Assembly (NCBI RefSeq): GCF_000688015.1
Contig: NZ_JIAD01000001.1
Location: 2,232,001-2,296,000, forward strand
DNA length: 64,000 nt
Direction: 5' to 3'
From: Eubacterium sp. AB3007
GTDB lineage: Bacteria; Bacillota; Clostridia; Peptostreptococcales; Anaerovoracaceae
Shown here: positions 42,525 through 49,380 of the stretch, in pieces
Layout of the letters: the number at the start of each line of letters is the position of its first letter
How positions within the stretch are numbered: the first letter of the stretch is position 1
Program-made: the position numbers and the translations under genes
Notes under the pieces: model-generated
Databases searched by the model: none
Told to the model about the DNA's origin: nothing
The model's input: the letters and a program-made list of their open reading frames with translations, nothing else

Positions 42525-42635
42525 AAGGTGCGGACAGCAATGCAAGATCCTTTGAATGGCTCAACGGTAGGGCACCTGATTGTTAATCAGGATGAGTTGC
42601 AGGTTCGAGTCCTGCTTCGATGAAAACCGCACCTT
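42525..42635 (+). ncRNA. Y RNA-like unit 2 carrying an unpermuted tRNA-Asn(GUU)-like domain
   Basis: A perfect 9-bp closing stem AAGGTGCGG/CCGCACCTT holds, after ACAGCAATG, a tRNA-like fold in normal order (42550-42622): acceptor CTTTGAA/TTCGATG with one U-U mismatch, D arm GCTC-AACGGTA-GGGC, anticodon arm CCTGA-TTGTTAA-TCAGG with anticodon GTT (42582-42584), 7-nt variable loop, T arm GCAGG-TTCGAGT-CCTGC. There is no encoded CCA; AAAA follows. The closing stem, shared ACAGCAATG motif and position argue for a Y-type RNA that captured a tRNA-Asn. It could also be processed into a functional tRNA. Confidence 0.75.
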
Positions 42636-42644
42636 GAGATAATA

Positions 42645-42706
42645 AAAGCACAGACAGCAATGATTGATCGAAATCCTGTAAGAGTAGCCCTGGTTTTAAG
42701 TGCTTT
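42645..42706 (+). ncRNA. Short Y RNA-like unit 3 (no tRNA domain)
   Basis: A 62-nt unit with a perfect 7-bp closing stem AAAGCAC/GTGCTTT and the same 5' motif (AGACAGCAATG) as unit 2. It has no T or D arm. It follows unit 2 after a spacer (TTGAGATAATAAA) nearly identical to the one between units 1 and 2 (TTGAATAATAAA). It ends 28 bases before the TROVE start and may also shape that gene's 5' leader. Confidence 0.6.
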
Positions 42707-42734
42707 GGATCATTTATGGAAAGAGGTGTTAGAG

Positions 42735-44228
42735 ATGCTGAACATGTTAAAGAAACAAGCGAATCAGTTTTATACAGAAAACGGAGCCGTTACATATAGA
42801 ACGACTGCGTCTGATTGTCTTGACCTGTTTTCAAGGATCGGAGCGATGAGAAATGCTGGTGAGCAGGATATCATCGAGTGCTTTTCGAGAGCGTATATTG
42901 AGAATCCGGACCTGACCATGAAAATTCTATTTTATGCCAGAGACGTGCGTGGTGGTCTTGGTGAGCGCAGGGTGTTCCGTGTTATTATGAACTGGCTCGC
43001 CGGTTACAACAAAACATCCGTAGAGAAAAACATTGAACGAATCGCTGAATACGGCAGATTTGATGATGTCGTTGAACTCATGGATACAAGCTGCAAGGAT
43101 AGCGTTCTTGCGTACATCAGAAAGCAGTTGTTCGCTGATTTGGCAGCACTCGAAAAGCAGGGCAGCGTGTCACTCCTGGCTAAATGGTTGCCGTCCGTTA
43201 ATGCATCCAATGCGGATACAGTCAGAAAAGCAAAGTCAATCGCCAGAGCTCTCAATATGAGTGACGCTCAGTATAGAAAAGCGCTGAGCAAGCTGAGAGC
43301 CCAGATTAAGATTATCGAAAACAACCTGCGTGAGAAAGACTATACTTTCGATTACTCCAAGCAGCCGTCCAAGGCCATGTTCAAGTACAGACAAGCGTTC
43401 ATCAGGAACGATAATGAACGTTACATGGAATTCCTGAATAGGGTTGAAAAAGGTGAAACTAAACTCAATACTTCGACATTGATGCCATATGACATTATTG
43501 CACCAATCGTCACACAGGATAATAATTATTGTGCCTGGAGTGGGACTACAATAGAAATTAATCCGGCTGTAAGACAGTCTATGAATGTTTCCTGGAATGC
43601 GTTGGAGGATTTCACTGATAACAGAAATGCCCTTGCAGTTATCGATAGTTCAGGATCCATGTATTGGGGAGGTACACCTATACCAGAAGCTGTAGCTATT
43701 TCACTGGGAATCTATTTTGCAGAAAGGAATAAGGGAGCATTCAGAAACCACTTTATTACGTTCTCCGAAACCCCACGACTCGTTGAGGTTAAGGGAAAAG
43801 ATATCGTTGATAAGACTGTCTATTGCGAAAGCTTCAGTGAAATCGGCAACACCGATGTGCAGAAGGTATTTGAGCTTTTGCTTGATACAGCTGTAGAAAA
43901 CCACTTACCTCAGCGTGATTTGCCAGAAACTCTGTACATCATAACAGATATGGAGTTTGATGCTTGTGTATATGGAGCGGATATAACTAACTTTGAGTAT
44001 GCCAAAAAGCAATTCGCAAGGTTTGGTTACATACTGCCGCAGATAGTGTTCTGGAACATACAGAGCAGAAATGCGCAGGTCCCGGTTACCATGAATGAAC
44101 AAGGAGTAGTTCTGGTATCAGGCTGCACTCCGAGACTGTTTTCCATGATTGCAAGCGGAAAATATAATCCATATGACTTCATGATGGAGGTCATCGGAAG
44201 CGATCGTTACGCACAGATCGCTGCATAA
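42735..44228 (+). CDS. rsr: TROVE-domain protein, bacterial Ro60 orthologue (Rsr)
   Basis: A 497-residue ring-forming Ro60 homologue. The N-terminal ~290 residues are the HEAT-repeat TROVE domain (TTASDCLDLFSRIGAMRNAGEQDI, FYARDVRGGLGERRVFR, KWLPSVNAS). The C-terminal part is a von Willebrand A domain with an intact MIDAS motif DSSGS (about 302-306) and ITDMEFDA. Ro60 binds Y RNAs on its outer face and misfolded RNA ends in its cavity, and can be tethered to PNPase. The ATG at 42735 follows AAAGAGGTG; the upstream in-frame ATG at 42660 lies inside RNA unit 3 and is rejected. The gene is clearly AT-richer than the core genes, suggesting acquisition. Confidence 0.92.
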   Translation: MLNMLKKQANQFYTENGAVTYRTTASDCLDLFSRIGAMRNAGEQDIIECFSRAYIENPDLTMKILFYARDVRGGLGERRVFRVIMNWLAGYNKTSVEKNIERIAEYGRFDDVVELMDTSCKDSVLAYIRKQLFADLAALEKQGSVSLLAKWLPSVNASNADTVRKAKSIARALNMSDAQYRKALSKLRAQIKIIENNLREKDYTFDYSKQPSKAMFKYRQAFIRNDNERYMEFLNRVEKGETKLNTSTLMPYDIIAPIVTQDNNYCAWSGTTIEINPAVRQSMNVSWNALEDFTDNRNALAVIDSSGSMYWGGTPIPEAVAISLGIYFAERNKGAFRNHFITFSETPRLVEVKGKDIVDKTVYCESFSEIGNTDVQKVFELLLDTAVENHLPQRDLPETLYIITDMEFDACVYGADITNFEYAKKQFARFGYILPQIVFWNIQSRNAQVPVTMNEQGVVLVSGCTPRLFSMIASGKYNPYDFMMEVIGSDRYAQIAA

Positions 44229-44273
44229 CACGGTAATTATGTTCCAACTAAACAACAGCCGGTCCAATTGCTC

Positions 44274-44302
44274 TTGCACCATCAAAAAAAGCATGATATA
44301 AG
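44274..44302 (+). promoter_or_regulatory. Sigma-A-type promoter for riboswitch copy 2
   Basis: TTGCAC (44274-44279), 17-bp spacer, TATAAG (44297-44302). Same -10 box and spacing as copy 1, but a different -35 region, so the duplicated block begins inside the promoter. Confidence 0.65.
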
Positions 44303-44321
44303 TTAAGTAACAAGTTAACAA

Positions 44322-44452
44322 GACCATAAAGAGCACGTTAGGGACAGGCCCGGTGATCGTGCAGCAACCTGCCTTTATGGTAAGGTGCTAATGCCTGAGC
44401 GATGGGTACGATTTTTGAAGCAAAGTCCTATCGCAGCGATGGGACTTTTTTT
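44322..44452 (+). promoter_or_regulatory. S-box-like SAM riboswitch, copy 2
   Basis: Nearly identical to copy 1, with about eight substitutions over ~155 bases counted by eye. The core AGGGACAGGCCC, GCAACC and GGTGCTAAT are kept; the P3 loop differs. The antiterminator strand GCGATGGGTAC and the terminator AGTCCTATCG/CGATGGGACT with T7 (44424-44452) are intact. No metabolic gene follows: 60 bp downstream begins the IS605-type element, so its original target was displaced or lost. Confidence 0.75.
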
Positions 44453-44664
44453 ATATGCGAAAAACAGGGTCGTTTGGATAAAGCAAAAGGGATGTATGGA
44501 GAGAGGAATTTATCTAAAAGCTTAACGAGAAAACCCCCACTTCTGCAAGTGGAGGGATGAATCGTTCGGTATGGGCCAAAGAATGCTATACGGCTATACC
44601 CTCGAGTGTCGCTCTGCAGGAGAGCCATTTCTGAGTAAAATGCCAGGAACTTCCTGTTTCGATA

Positions 44665-44693
44665 TTGCATAAACGGATGACATGTGATACGAT
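44665..44693 (+). promoter_or_regulatory. Promoter for tnpB
   Basis: TTGCAT (44665-44670), 17-bp spacer, TACGAT (44688-44693) with TGA upstream, 26 bp before the tnpB start. Confidence 0.6.
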
Positions 44694-44718
44694 AAGAACA
44701 TACGTTCGGAGGTGTATC

Positions 44719-45822
44719 ATGAAGCGTATCAGAGGATACCGGTATCGCGCATATCCAGACCGGAAACAGCAGGCGTTCTTCGCACGGACCTTTGGGGCCT
44801 GTCGTTTTGTATATAACTACTATCTTGAACAGAAGAAAACGTTTTGGGAGGAGTGTCATGACACGCTGAAATACACAGAAGAAGGCAGAGATCTGTCCCA
44901 TCACCTGAAAAAGGAGGCACCATGGCTGAAAGAAGCTGACAGCATCGCGCTGCAGCAAGCCCTGAGACACCTGGAACAAGCATATGAGAACTTTTTTCAG
45001 AAGCGAGGAGGGTATCCGAAGTTCAAAAGCAAACGGCATGCTCAGAGTTACCGAACGATGAATGTAAATGGCAGCATCCGGATCGGAGGAGACCGGATCC
45101 GGGTACCGAAAGCGGGAGAAGTTAAGATCCGAAATACAAGAGTCTTTGACGGAAGGATCCTGTCGGCCACGGTATCCATGACAGCCAGCGGGAGGTATTA
45201 CATCACGCTGCAGGTAGAGGAGGAGGCAGAAGTGCTTCCGAACAAAGGAGGAGAAACGGGGCTGGATGCTGGGCTGACGGTCCTGTATACTGATTCATCC
45301 GGGAAGAGCGTTCCGAACCCAAGGACACAGAAGAAGCACGAGAAGAAGATCGCAAGACTTGCGAAGAAGCTGTCGAGAAAGAAGAGAGGTTCGAAGAACC
45401 GGGAGAAGGCAAGGAAGAAACTTGCGAGAGAACAGGAGAAGGTAGCAGACATCAGAAGAGACTATTTGCATAAGGAGACCTGTCGGCTGGCGAACGAGAA
45501 CCAAGTCGTCTGCGTAGAGGATCTGAATGTAAAAGGGATGATGAAAAACCACAGGCTCGCCAGGTCCATCGGAGACGCGTCGTGGGGGGAGTTCTACCGG
45601 ATGCTGGAATACAAGCTGGCAGATCATGGCGGGGTACTGGTGAAGGTACCGCGGACATTCCCGTCAAGCCAGCAATGTTCGTGCTGTGGAAAGAGAAACA
45701 CGGGGGTCAAGGATCTTTCGGTCAGGAGATGGAAGTGCCCGGTGTGTGGAGCGCTGCATGACAGAGATGTGAATGCAGCGATCAATATACTGAAGAAAGG
45801 GAAGGAGATCCTGGCGGCATAG
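44719..45822 (+). CDS. tnpB: TnpB RNA-guided endonuclease (IS605 OrfB family)
   Basis: A 367-residue TnpB with all RuvC residues present: Asp in GLDAGL (RuvC-I), Glu in [11 protein letters not shown] (RuvC-II) and Asp in [12 protein letters not shown] (RuvC-III), plus the zinc finger CSCCGKRN...CPVCG. TnpB uses an omegaRNA made from its own 3' end and the element's right end to cut matching DNA next to a TAM, favouring element retention. The ATG at 44719 follows CGGAGGTG. The protein looks intact and potentially active. Confidence 0.93.
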   Translation: MKRIRGYRYRAYPDRKQQAFFARTFGACRFVYNYYLEQKKTFWEECHDTLKYTEEGRDLSHHLKKEAPWLKEADSIALQQALRHLEQAYENFFQKRGGYPKFKSKRHAQSYRTMNVNGSIRIGGDRIRVPKAGEVKIRNTRVFDGRILSATVSMTASGRYYITLQVEEEAEVLPNKGGETGLDAGLTVLYTDSSGKSVPNPRTQKKHEKKIARLAKKLSRKKRGSKNREKARKKLAREQEKVADIRRDYLHKETCRLANENQVVCVEDLNVKGMMKNHRLARSIGDASWGEFYRMLEYKLADHGGVLVKVPRTFPSSQQCSCCGKRNTGVKDLSVRRWKCPVCGALHDRDVNAAINILKKGKEILAA

Positions 45823-45980
45823 AGCCTCTGGGACGAAATATCGTACCGTGGGTCGCACGGGAAGTAAAGCCTGTGGAGAGAGTGTAAGACGGAGTTCCCA
45901 AGGGAACCTGCAGTTCTCGATGAAGCAGGAATCCCCCACTTCAAATACGCGTCAGTGTATTAAGTGGTGGGAGCGTTCAA
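45823..45980 (+). ncRNA. Probable omegaRNA (reRNA) scaffold of TnpB
   Basis: The non-coding stretch between the tnpB stop and the element's right end contains GC-rich hairpins, including the right-end stem CCCCCACTT/AAGTGGTGGG, and closes with GGGAGCGTTCAA, a typical scaffold end. The guide would be the flanking sequence from about 45981 (AACGCCATACGGATC...). The 5' boundary may extend back into the tnpB coding region. Inferred by analogy with characterised TnpB systems. Confidence 0.55.
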
Positions 45981-46010
45981 AACGCCATACGGATCAATCA
46001 GTGTATTTCG

Positions 46011-46270
46011 GGACCTTCGCTCATATATGAATTGAATCTGAGCCGTCCCACGGTCACGCAGAACCTGAGCGAACTGCTGGAAGAAGGACTGATATTCGAG
46101 AACGGATCCTTTGGGAATAAAGGATGTTTTTTGACTGCAAGATCATACTCGGCGGATATGTCGGGGCGCACCTCAAGGATCATATGAAACAGATCCGGTC
46201 GATGGTGGCAGCAAGAGATCCATTTGATGATAATGCGGATTATCTGGAAGCGTGCACTATAAAACGCTGG
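46011..46270 (+). pseudogene. ROK-family regulator remnant
   Basis: One frame encodes a winged-helix segment (LNLSRPTVTQNLSELLEEGLI) typical of the N-terminus of ROK/NagC-type regulators. After a frame change near 46124 another frame encodes a ROK C-terminus (IILGGYVGAHLKDHMKQI ... ADYLEACTIKR). The central ~200 residues are missing, so this is a deleted, frameshifted remnant just downstream of the TnpB element. Confidence 0.65.
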
Positions 46271-46437
46271 TACGGTACATCAACTTTGAGGATAAGGGCA
46301 TGGTGCTTGGATATGGCTGTGGTACTCCCGGAATGACCAAAAGAAGTAAATATATGCATGAAGCATATGAATTGGGAAGAACATTATAGTTTTGTATGCG
46401 ATTAGTTGCCTGATCAAGATCAATCATTCACTTCACA
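46271..46437 (+). other. Fragment of unidentified coding sequence
   Basis: An open stretch reads LVRYINFEDKGMVLGYGCGTPGM and ends at TAG 46387-46389. It has protein-like composition but no start and I cannot place it in a family. Probably another decayed gene end. Confidence 0.3.
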
Positions 46438-46629
46438 TTTCTGAACGGAGTTGCCGGAAGGGAGCACACACTGGAGCACGCAGTCGATTCTGCGAAAAAC
46501 TTCAGCCAGTGCAAGCCGATGGTTGTCGGGACAGGCAGACTGACCTTGTTTTCGGGGACGCCTTTGCTTGAGGAAGCGCAGCGGAGGGAGTTTACACCGC
46601 TCACTGAATATGAAGGAAACGGAGCATAA
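46438..46629 (+). pseudogene. Radical SAM protein remnant (C-terminal part)
   Basis: The frame reads FLNGVAGREHTLEHAVDSAK, then PMVVGTGRLTLFSGTPLLEE and FTPLTEYE, closely resembling the end of the radical SAM domain in small HemN-like/B4084-like proteins. It has no start, no CxxxCxxC cluster and stops early at 46627-46629. It is a remnant. Confidence 0.55.
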
Positions 46630-46787
46630 CAGAGCGGCGATTGAGGCTGCACTTCCGTAAACAAGAATTGTTCCTGCAGCATGGTGTTCTCTGTACATTT
46701 GTGCTATAATACAATCTCAGCACGGCTGATCCTGATGGAGATCGGAAACAGGCTGCGTGGAAGATAGTTGGCATACAGGCGTCTCGC

Positions 46788-46816
46788 TTGTATTATTTTG
46801 CGTAATGATGTATAAT
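46788..46816 (+). promoter_or_regulatory. Sigma-A-type promoter for the opine dehydrogenase pseudogene-radA unit
   Basis: TTGTAT (46788-46793), 17-bp spacer, TATAAT (46811-46816) with an upstream TG. It lies 34 bp before the pseudogene start and would still serve radA. A second extended -10 box (TGCTATAAT) occurs near 46700-46708. Confidence 0.7.
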
Positions 46817-46850
46817 ATTCTCATAACGTAAAGAAAAAGAGGTGTCGACA

Positions 46851-47940
46851 TGAGAGATATGAGTTACCTGAAGGACATGCCGATAGCCATTCTGGGCAGC
46901 GGCGCGGTAGGAAAGACCCTGGCCGCTGACTGTTGGACGTGATCAGCACGGACATCGGCCAGGTGGTGAAGGGGGCAGGTATTATCTGCATCTCCACCAT
47001 ATCCTGGCGGCACGAGGCTTTGTTCGCCAAGCTGATCCCGCATCTGGAGGATGGCCAGGTGGTGATGATTTTCACCGATAACTTCGGCACGCTGCTTCTG
47101 CGGAAGATGATGCGGGAGGCCGGATGCGAGAAGGATGTGATCATAGGGGGATGGGCCTCTGCGCCTTACGGTACCCGAGTCGAGCAGGTGAATGGACATA
47201 TGTTCCCGCACGTAGGGGTCAAGTACCGTGCGATCACCTTGCGGGGGGCAGCGCTTCCGGATAAGGATACGGAGGCGTTTCTGGAGGCCTCTCGCTATCT
47301 GCCTGCCATGGACTGCGTCACGGAAGGGGATGGACCAGCCAGGGGAGACACGGTGATGGACATCAACTTTGCCAACGTGAATCCGGTGATCCACGTTCCG
47401 GCTTCTGTGCTGGGGGTATCCACCATGGAGAATTGGGGTATTTCTTTTGGCGGCTACGACAAGACCACCTACTCCATGTATTGCCACGCGTTGTGCCCTT
47501 CTATCTGTGAAGTACAGGTGCAGTTCTACAACGAAGAGATCGCTCTGGCAGAAGCTCTGGGAGTTGGGACCCCCCGCTATAAGAAGGAAATGTTTTTCTC
47601 CAGGCGCAGCATCCTGACCCAGGAGTACATGGGGTTAGATGCGGAGGGCAACGACAATGTCGTCTTCCCGCTGGAGGAACCTTCTGACGAGGGGAACTCC
47701 GGGCCGGACAGCATCCATCATCGTTATATCACAGAGGATATCCCGGTAGGCTGCAAGATCTACCATGACCTGGGGGTCGCCTATGGCGTGCCCACCCCTA
47801 TTATTGACGCTATGATCGTCATCGGAGGCGCCTTTCACCAGAAGGATTTTCTGGCAGAGAGTCGCTACTCGCTGGCGTATCTTGGCATCGACGATATGGA
47901 CAAGGTGAGGTTGAATGAATATCTGCGATATGGAAATTAA
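46851..47940 (+). pseudogene. NAD/NADP octopine/nopaline (opine) dehydrogenase-family gene, internally deleted
   Basis: The start at 46851 with an AAGAGGTG site encodes the Rossmann motif ILGSGAVGKTLAADC, but the frame ends at TGA 46941-46943. A second frame from about 46933 continues with DVISTDIGQVVKGAGIICIS and the full C-terminal opine dehydrogenase domain to 47940 (about 335 residues, including HVPASVLGVSTMENW and GVPTPIIDAMIVIGG). Roughly 70-90 residues of the NAD-binding domain are missing at the junction. The rest is undamaged, so the deletion looks recent. A product translated from TTG 46933 would lack the dinucleotide-binding motif. Confidence 0.8.
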
Positions 47941-47964
47941 TATAAGAGAGGGGATAGAGATAGT

Positions 47965-49356
47965 ATGGCCAAGAAACCGAAAACTGTGTTCGTCTGCCAG
48001 GAGTGTGGCTACGAGAGCCCCAAGTGGATGGGGCGCTGCGTATGCGGTGCCTGGAATTCTTTTGTGGAGGAGAAGGTGCTCCCCTCTGACATCAGCGAGG
48101 ATCCGCGGCGACGAGGCAAGGCCCCGGGTGCCGGCGGAAGCACAAAGCCTTCTCAGCTGAAGAATGTTGGCTCTGCGGATCATCAACGGATCGATACCGG
48201 GATCCGGGAACTGAATCGGGTGCTGGGAGGCGGACTGGTGAAAGGTTCTCTGACACTGATCTCCGGAGAACCCGGGATAGGGAAATCCACGTTGATTATC
48301 CAGGCGGCCCAAAAAATCGCAGAGAAGGCAGGGCCGGTTCTCTATGTATCCGGTGAGGAATCAGAGGAACAGATCAAGATGCGCGCCGACCGTGTCTGCG
48401 GGAAGCTCAGTGATGCACTGTTCGTGCTGGCAGAGACCAATATGGAGAACATTCAGACCGCCTGTGAGACGGTCAAGCCGGTCTTCCTGGTCATCGATTC
48501 CATCCAGACGATGTATACGCAGGAACTGGATTCAGTACCCGGCAGTGTATCGCAGGTCAGAGCCTGTGGTAACCTGCTGATGCGCATCGGTAAGGGGGCA
48601 GATATCCCCGTGTTTATCGTGGCCCACGTCACCAAGAGCGGCGAGCTGGCGGGCCCCAAGATCGTAGAACACATGGTGGACTGCGTGCTGAATTTTACCG
48701 GAGAGCGCGATCACGACATTCGGATCCTCCGGGCCTACAAGAACCGTTTCGGCACTACCAGTGAGATTGGGGCCTTTCAGATGGAAGAGGCTGGGTTGAT
48801 CCAGATCGAGAACCTGTCCGGAAGTCTGTTGGAAAATACCAGCGAGCAGGCCGAAGGATCGGTGATCACGGCGATCTACGAGGGAAGCCGGCCGGTGTTC
48901 ATGGAGATCCAGGCATTGGCGACGCCGGCTAACGTGGGGTTCGCCCGCAGGACAGCGGTCGGTGTGGATCACCAACGGCTCAGTATGATCCTGGCGGTCC
49001 TGGAGAAGAAGCAGGGGATGCCGCTTCTGAACCAGGATGTCTATGTGAATGTTGTCGGAGGGCTTCGACCTGACAGCACCTGCGTGGACCTGGCAGTGGC
49101 CTTGTCGGTGTATTCCTCGGTAAGGGGGATCACTCCGCAGAAGCGCACAGTGGCCATCGGTGAGGTGGGCCTCACCGGAGATCTTCGGTCGGTGCAGAAC
49201 GCAGAGAAGATCGCAATAGAGGCAGATCGACTGGGGTACCAGCAGATCATCATGCCGGCCAAGAACGCCGGACGCATGAAAAAAGACCTGGCAGGAAGCT
49301 GCCAGATCATCGGTGTACGGACGCTGTCCGATGCCATCGGAGTATACAGGGGCTAG
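47965..49356 (+). CDS. radA: DNA repair protein RadA (Sms)
   Basis: 463 residues: N-terminal zinc finger CQECGYESPKWMGRCVCGAW, RecA-like ATPase with Walker A GEPGIGKST, the RadA-specific KNRFG motif, and a C-terminal Lon-protease-like domain. It acts as a branch-migration helicase in recombination. The ATG follows AGAGGGGATAG. It converges on the kinase gene with a single base between the stop codons. Confidence 0.96.
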   Translation: MAKKPKTVFVCQECGYESPKWMGRCVCGAWNSFVEEKVLPSDISEDPRRRGKAPGAGGSTKPSQLKNVGSADHQRIDTGIRELNRVLGGGLVKGSLTLISGEPGIGKSTLIIQAAQKIAEKAGPVLYVSGEESEEQIKMRADRVCGKLSDALFVLAETNMENIQTACETVKPVFLVIDSIQTMYTQELDSVPGSVSQVRACGNLLMRIGKGADIPVFIVAHVTKSGELAGPKIVEHMVDCVLNFTGERDHDIRILRAYKNRFGTTSEIGAFQMEEAGLIQIENLSGSLLENTSEQAEGSVITAIYEGSRPVFMEIQALATPANVGFARRTAVGVDHQRLSMILAVLEKKQGMPLLNQDVYVNVVGGLRPDSTCVDLAVALSVYSSVRGITPQKRTVAIGEVGLTGDLRSVQNAEKIAIEADRLGYQQIIMPAKNAGRMKKDLAGSCQIIGVRTLSDAIGVYRG

Positions 49357-49380
49357 CCTATGTGGGCTGGCCTTTTCGTT
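49351..49380 (+). terminator. Terminator of radA inside the convergent kinase gene
   Basis: GGCTAGCC (containing the radA stop) pairs with GGCTGGCC around TATGTG, followed by TTTTCGTTTTT. The hairpin is formed by sequence that encodes the last residues of the histidine kinase on the other strand. Confidence 0.65.

Larger units (their letters stand above)
44514..45980 (+). mobile_element. IS200/IS605-family (IS1341-type) element with tnpB only
   Basis: A TnpB gene is flanked by subterminal hairpins with matching arms: left CCCCCACTT-CTGC-AAGTGGAGGG (44534-44556) and right CCCCCACTT...AAGTGGTGGG (45933-45971). TTTAT at 44509-44513 is a plausible target/TAM pentamer at the left boundary; the right end probably lies after GAGCGTTCAA (45980). 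No tnpA (Y1 transposase) is present, so it would need one in trans. Exact ends are inferred. Confidence 0.65.

Noticed and set aside
42550..42622. A standard tRNA-Asn gene
   Set aside because: It sits inside a perfect 9-bp clamp shared with neighbouring Y-like units and has an acceptor mismatch, a long variable loop and no CCA; recorded as a tRNA-like domain, although processing to a tRNA is not excluded.
42660..42734. N-terminal extension of the TROVE protein from ATG 42660
   Set aside because: The extension would be encoded by RNA unit 3, has no ribosome binding site and does not match TROVE proteins; ATG 42735 does.
44653..44718. N-terminal extension of TnpB from ATG 44665
   Set aside because: It overlaps the promoter boxes, and the conserved TnpB start with its ribosome binding site is at 44719.
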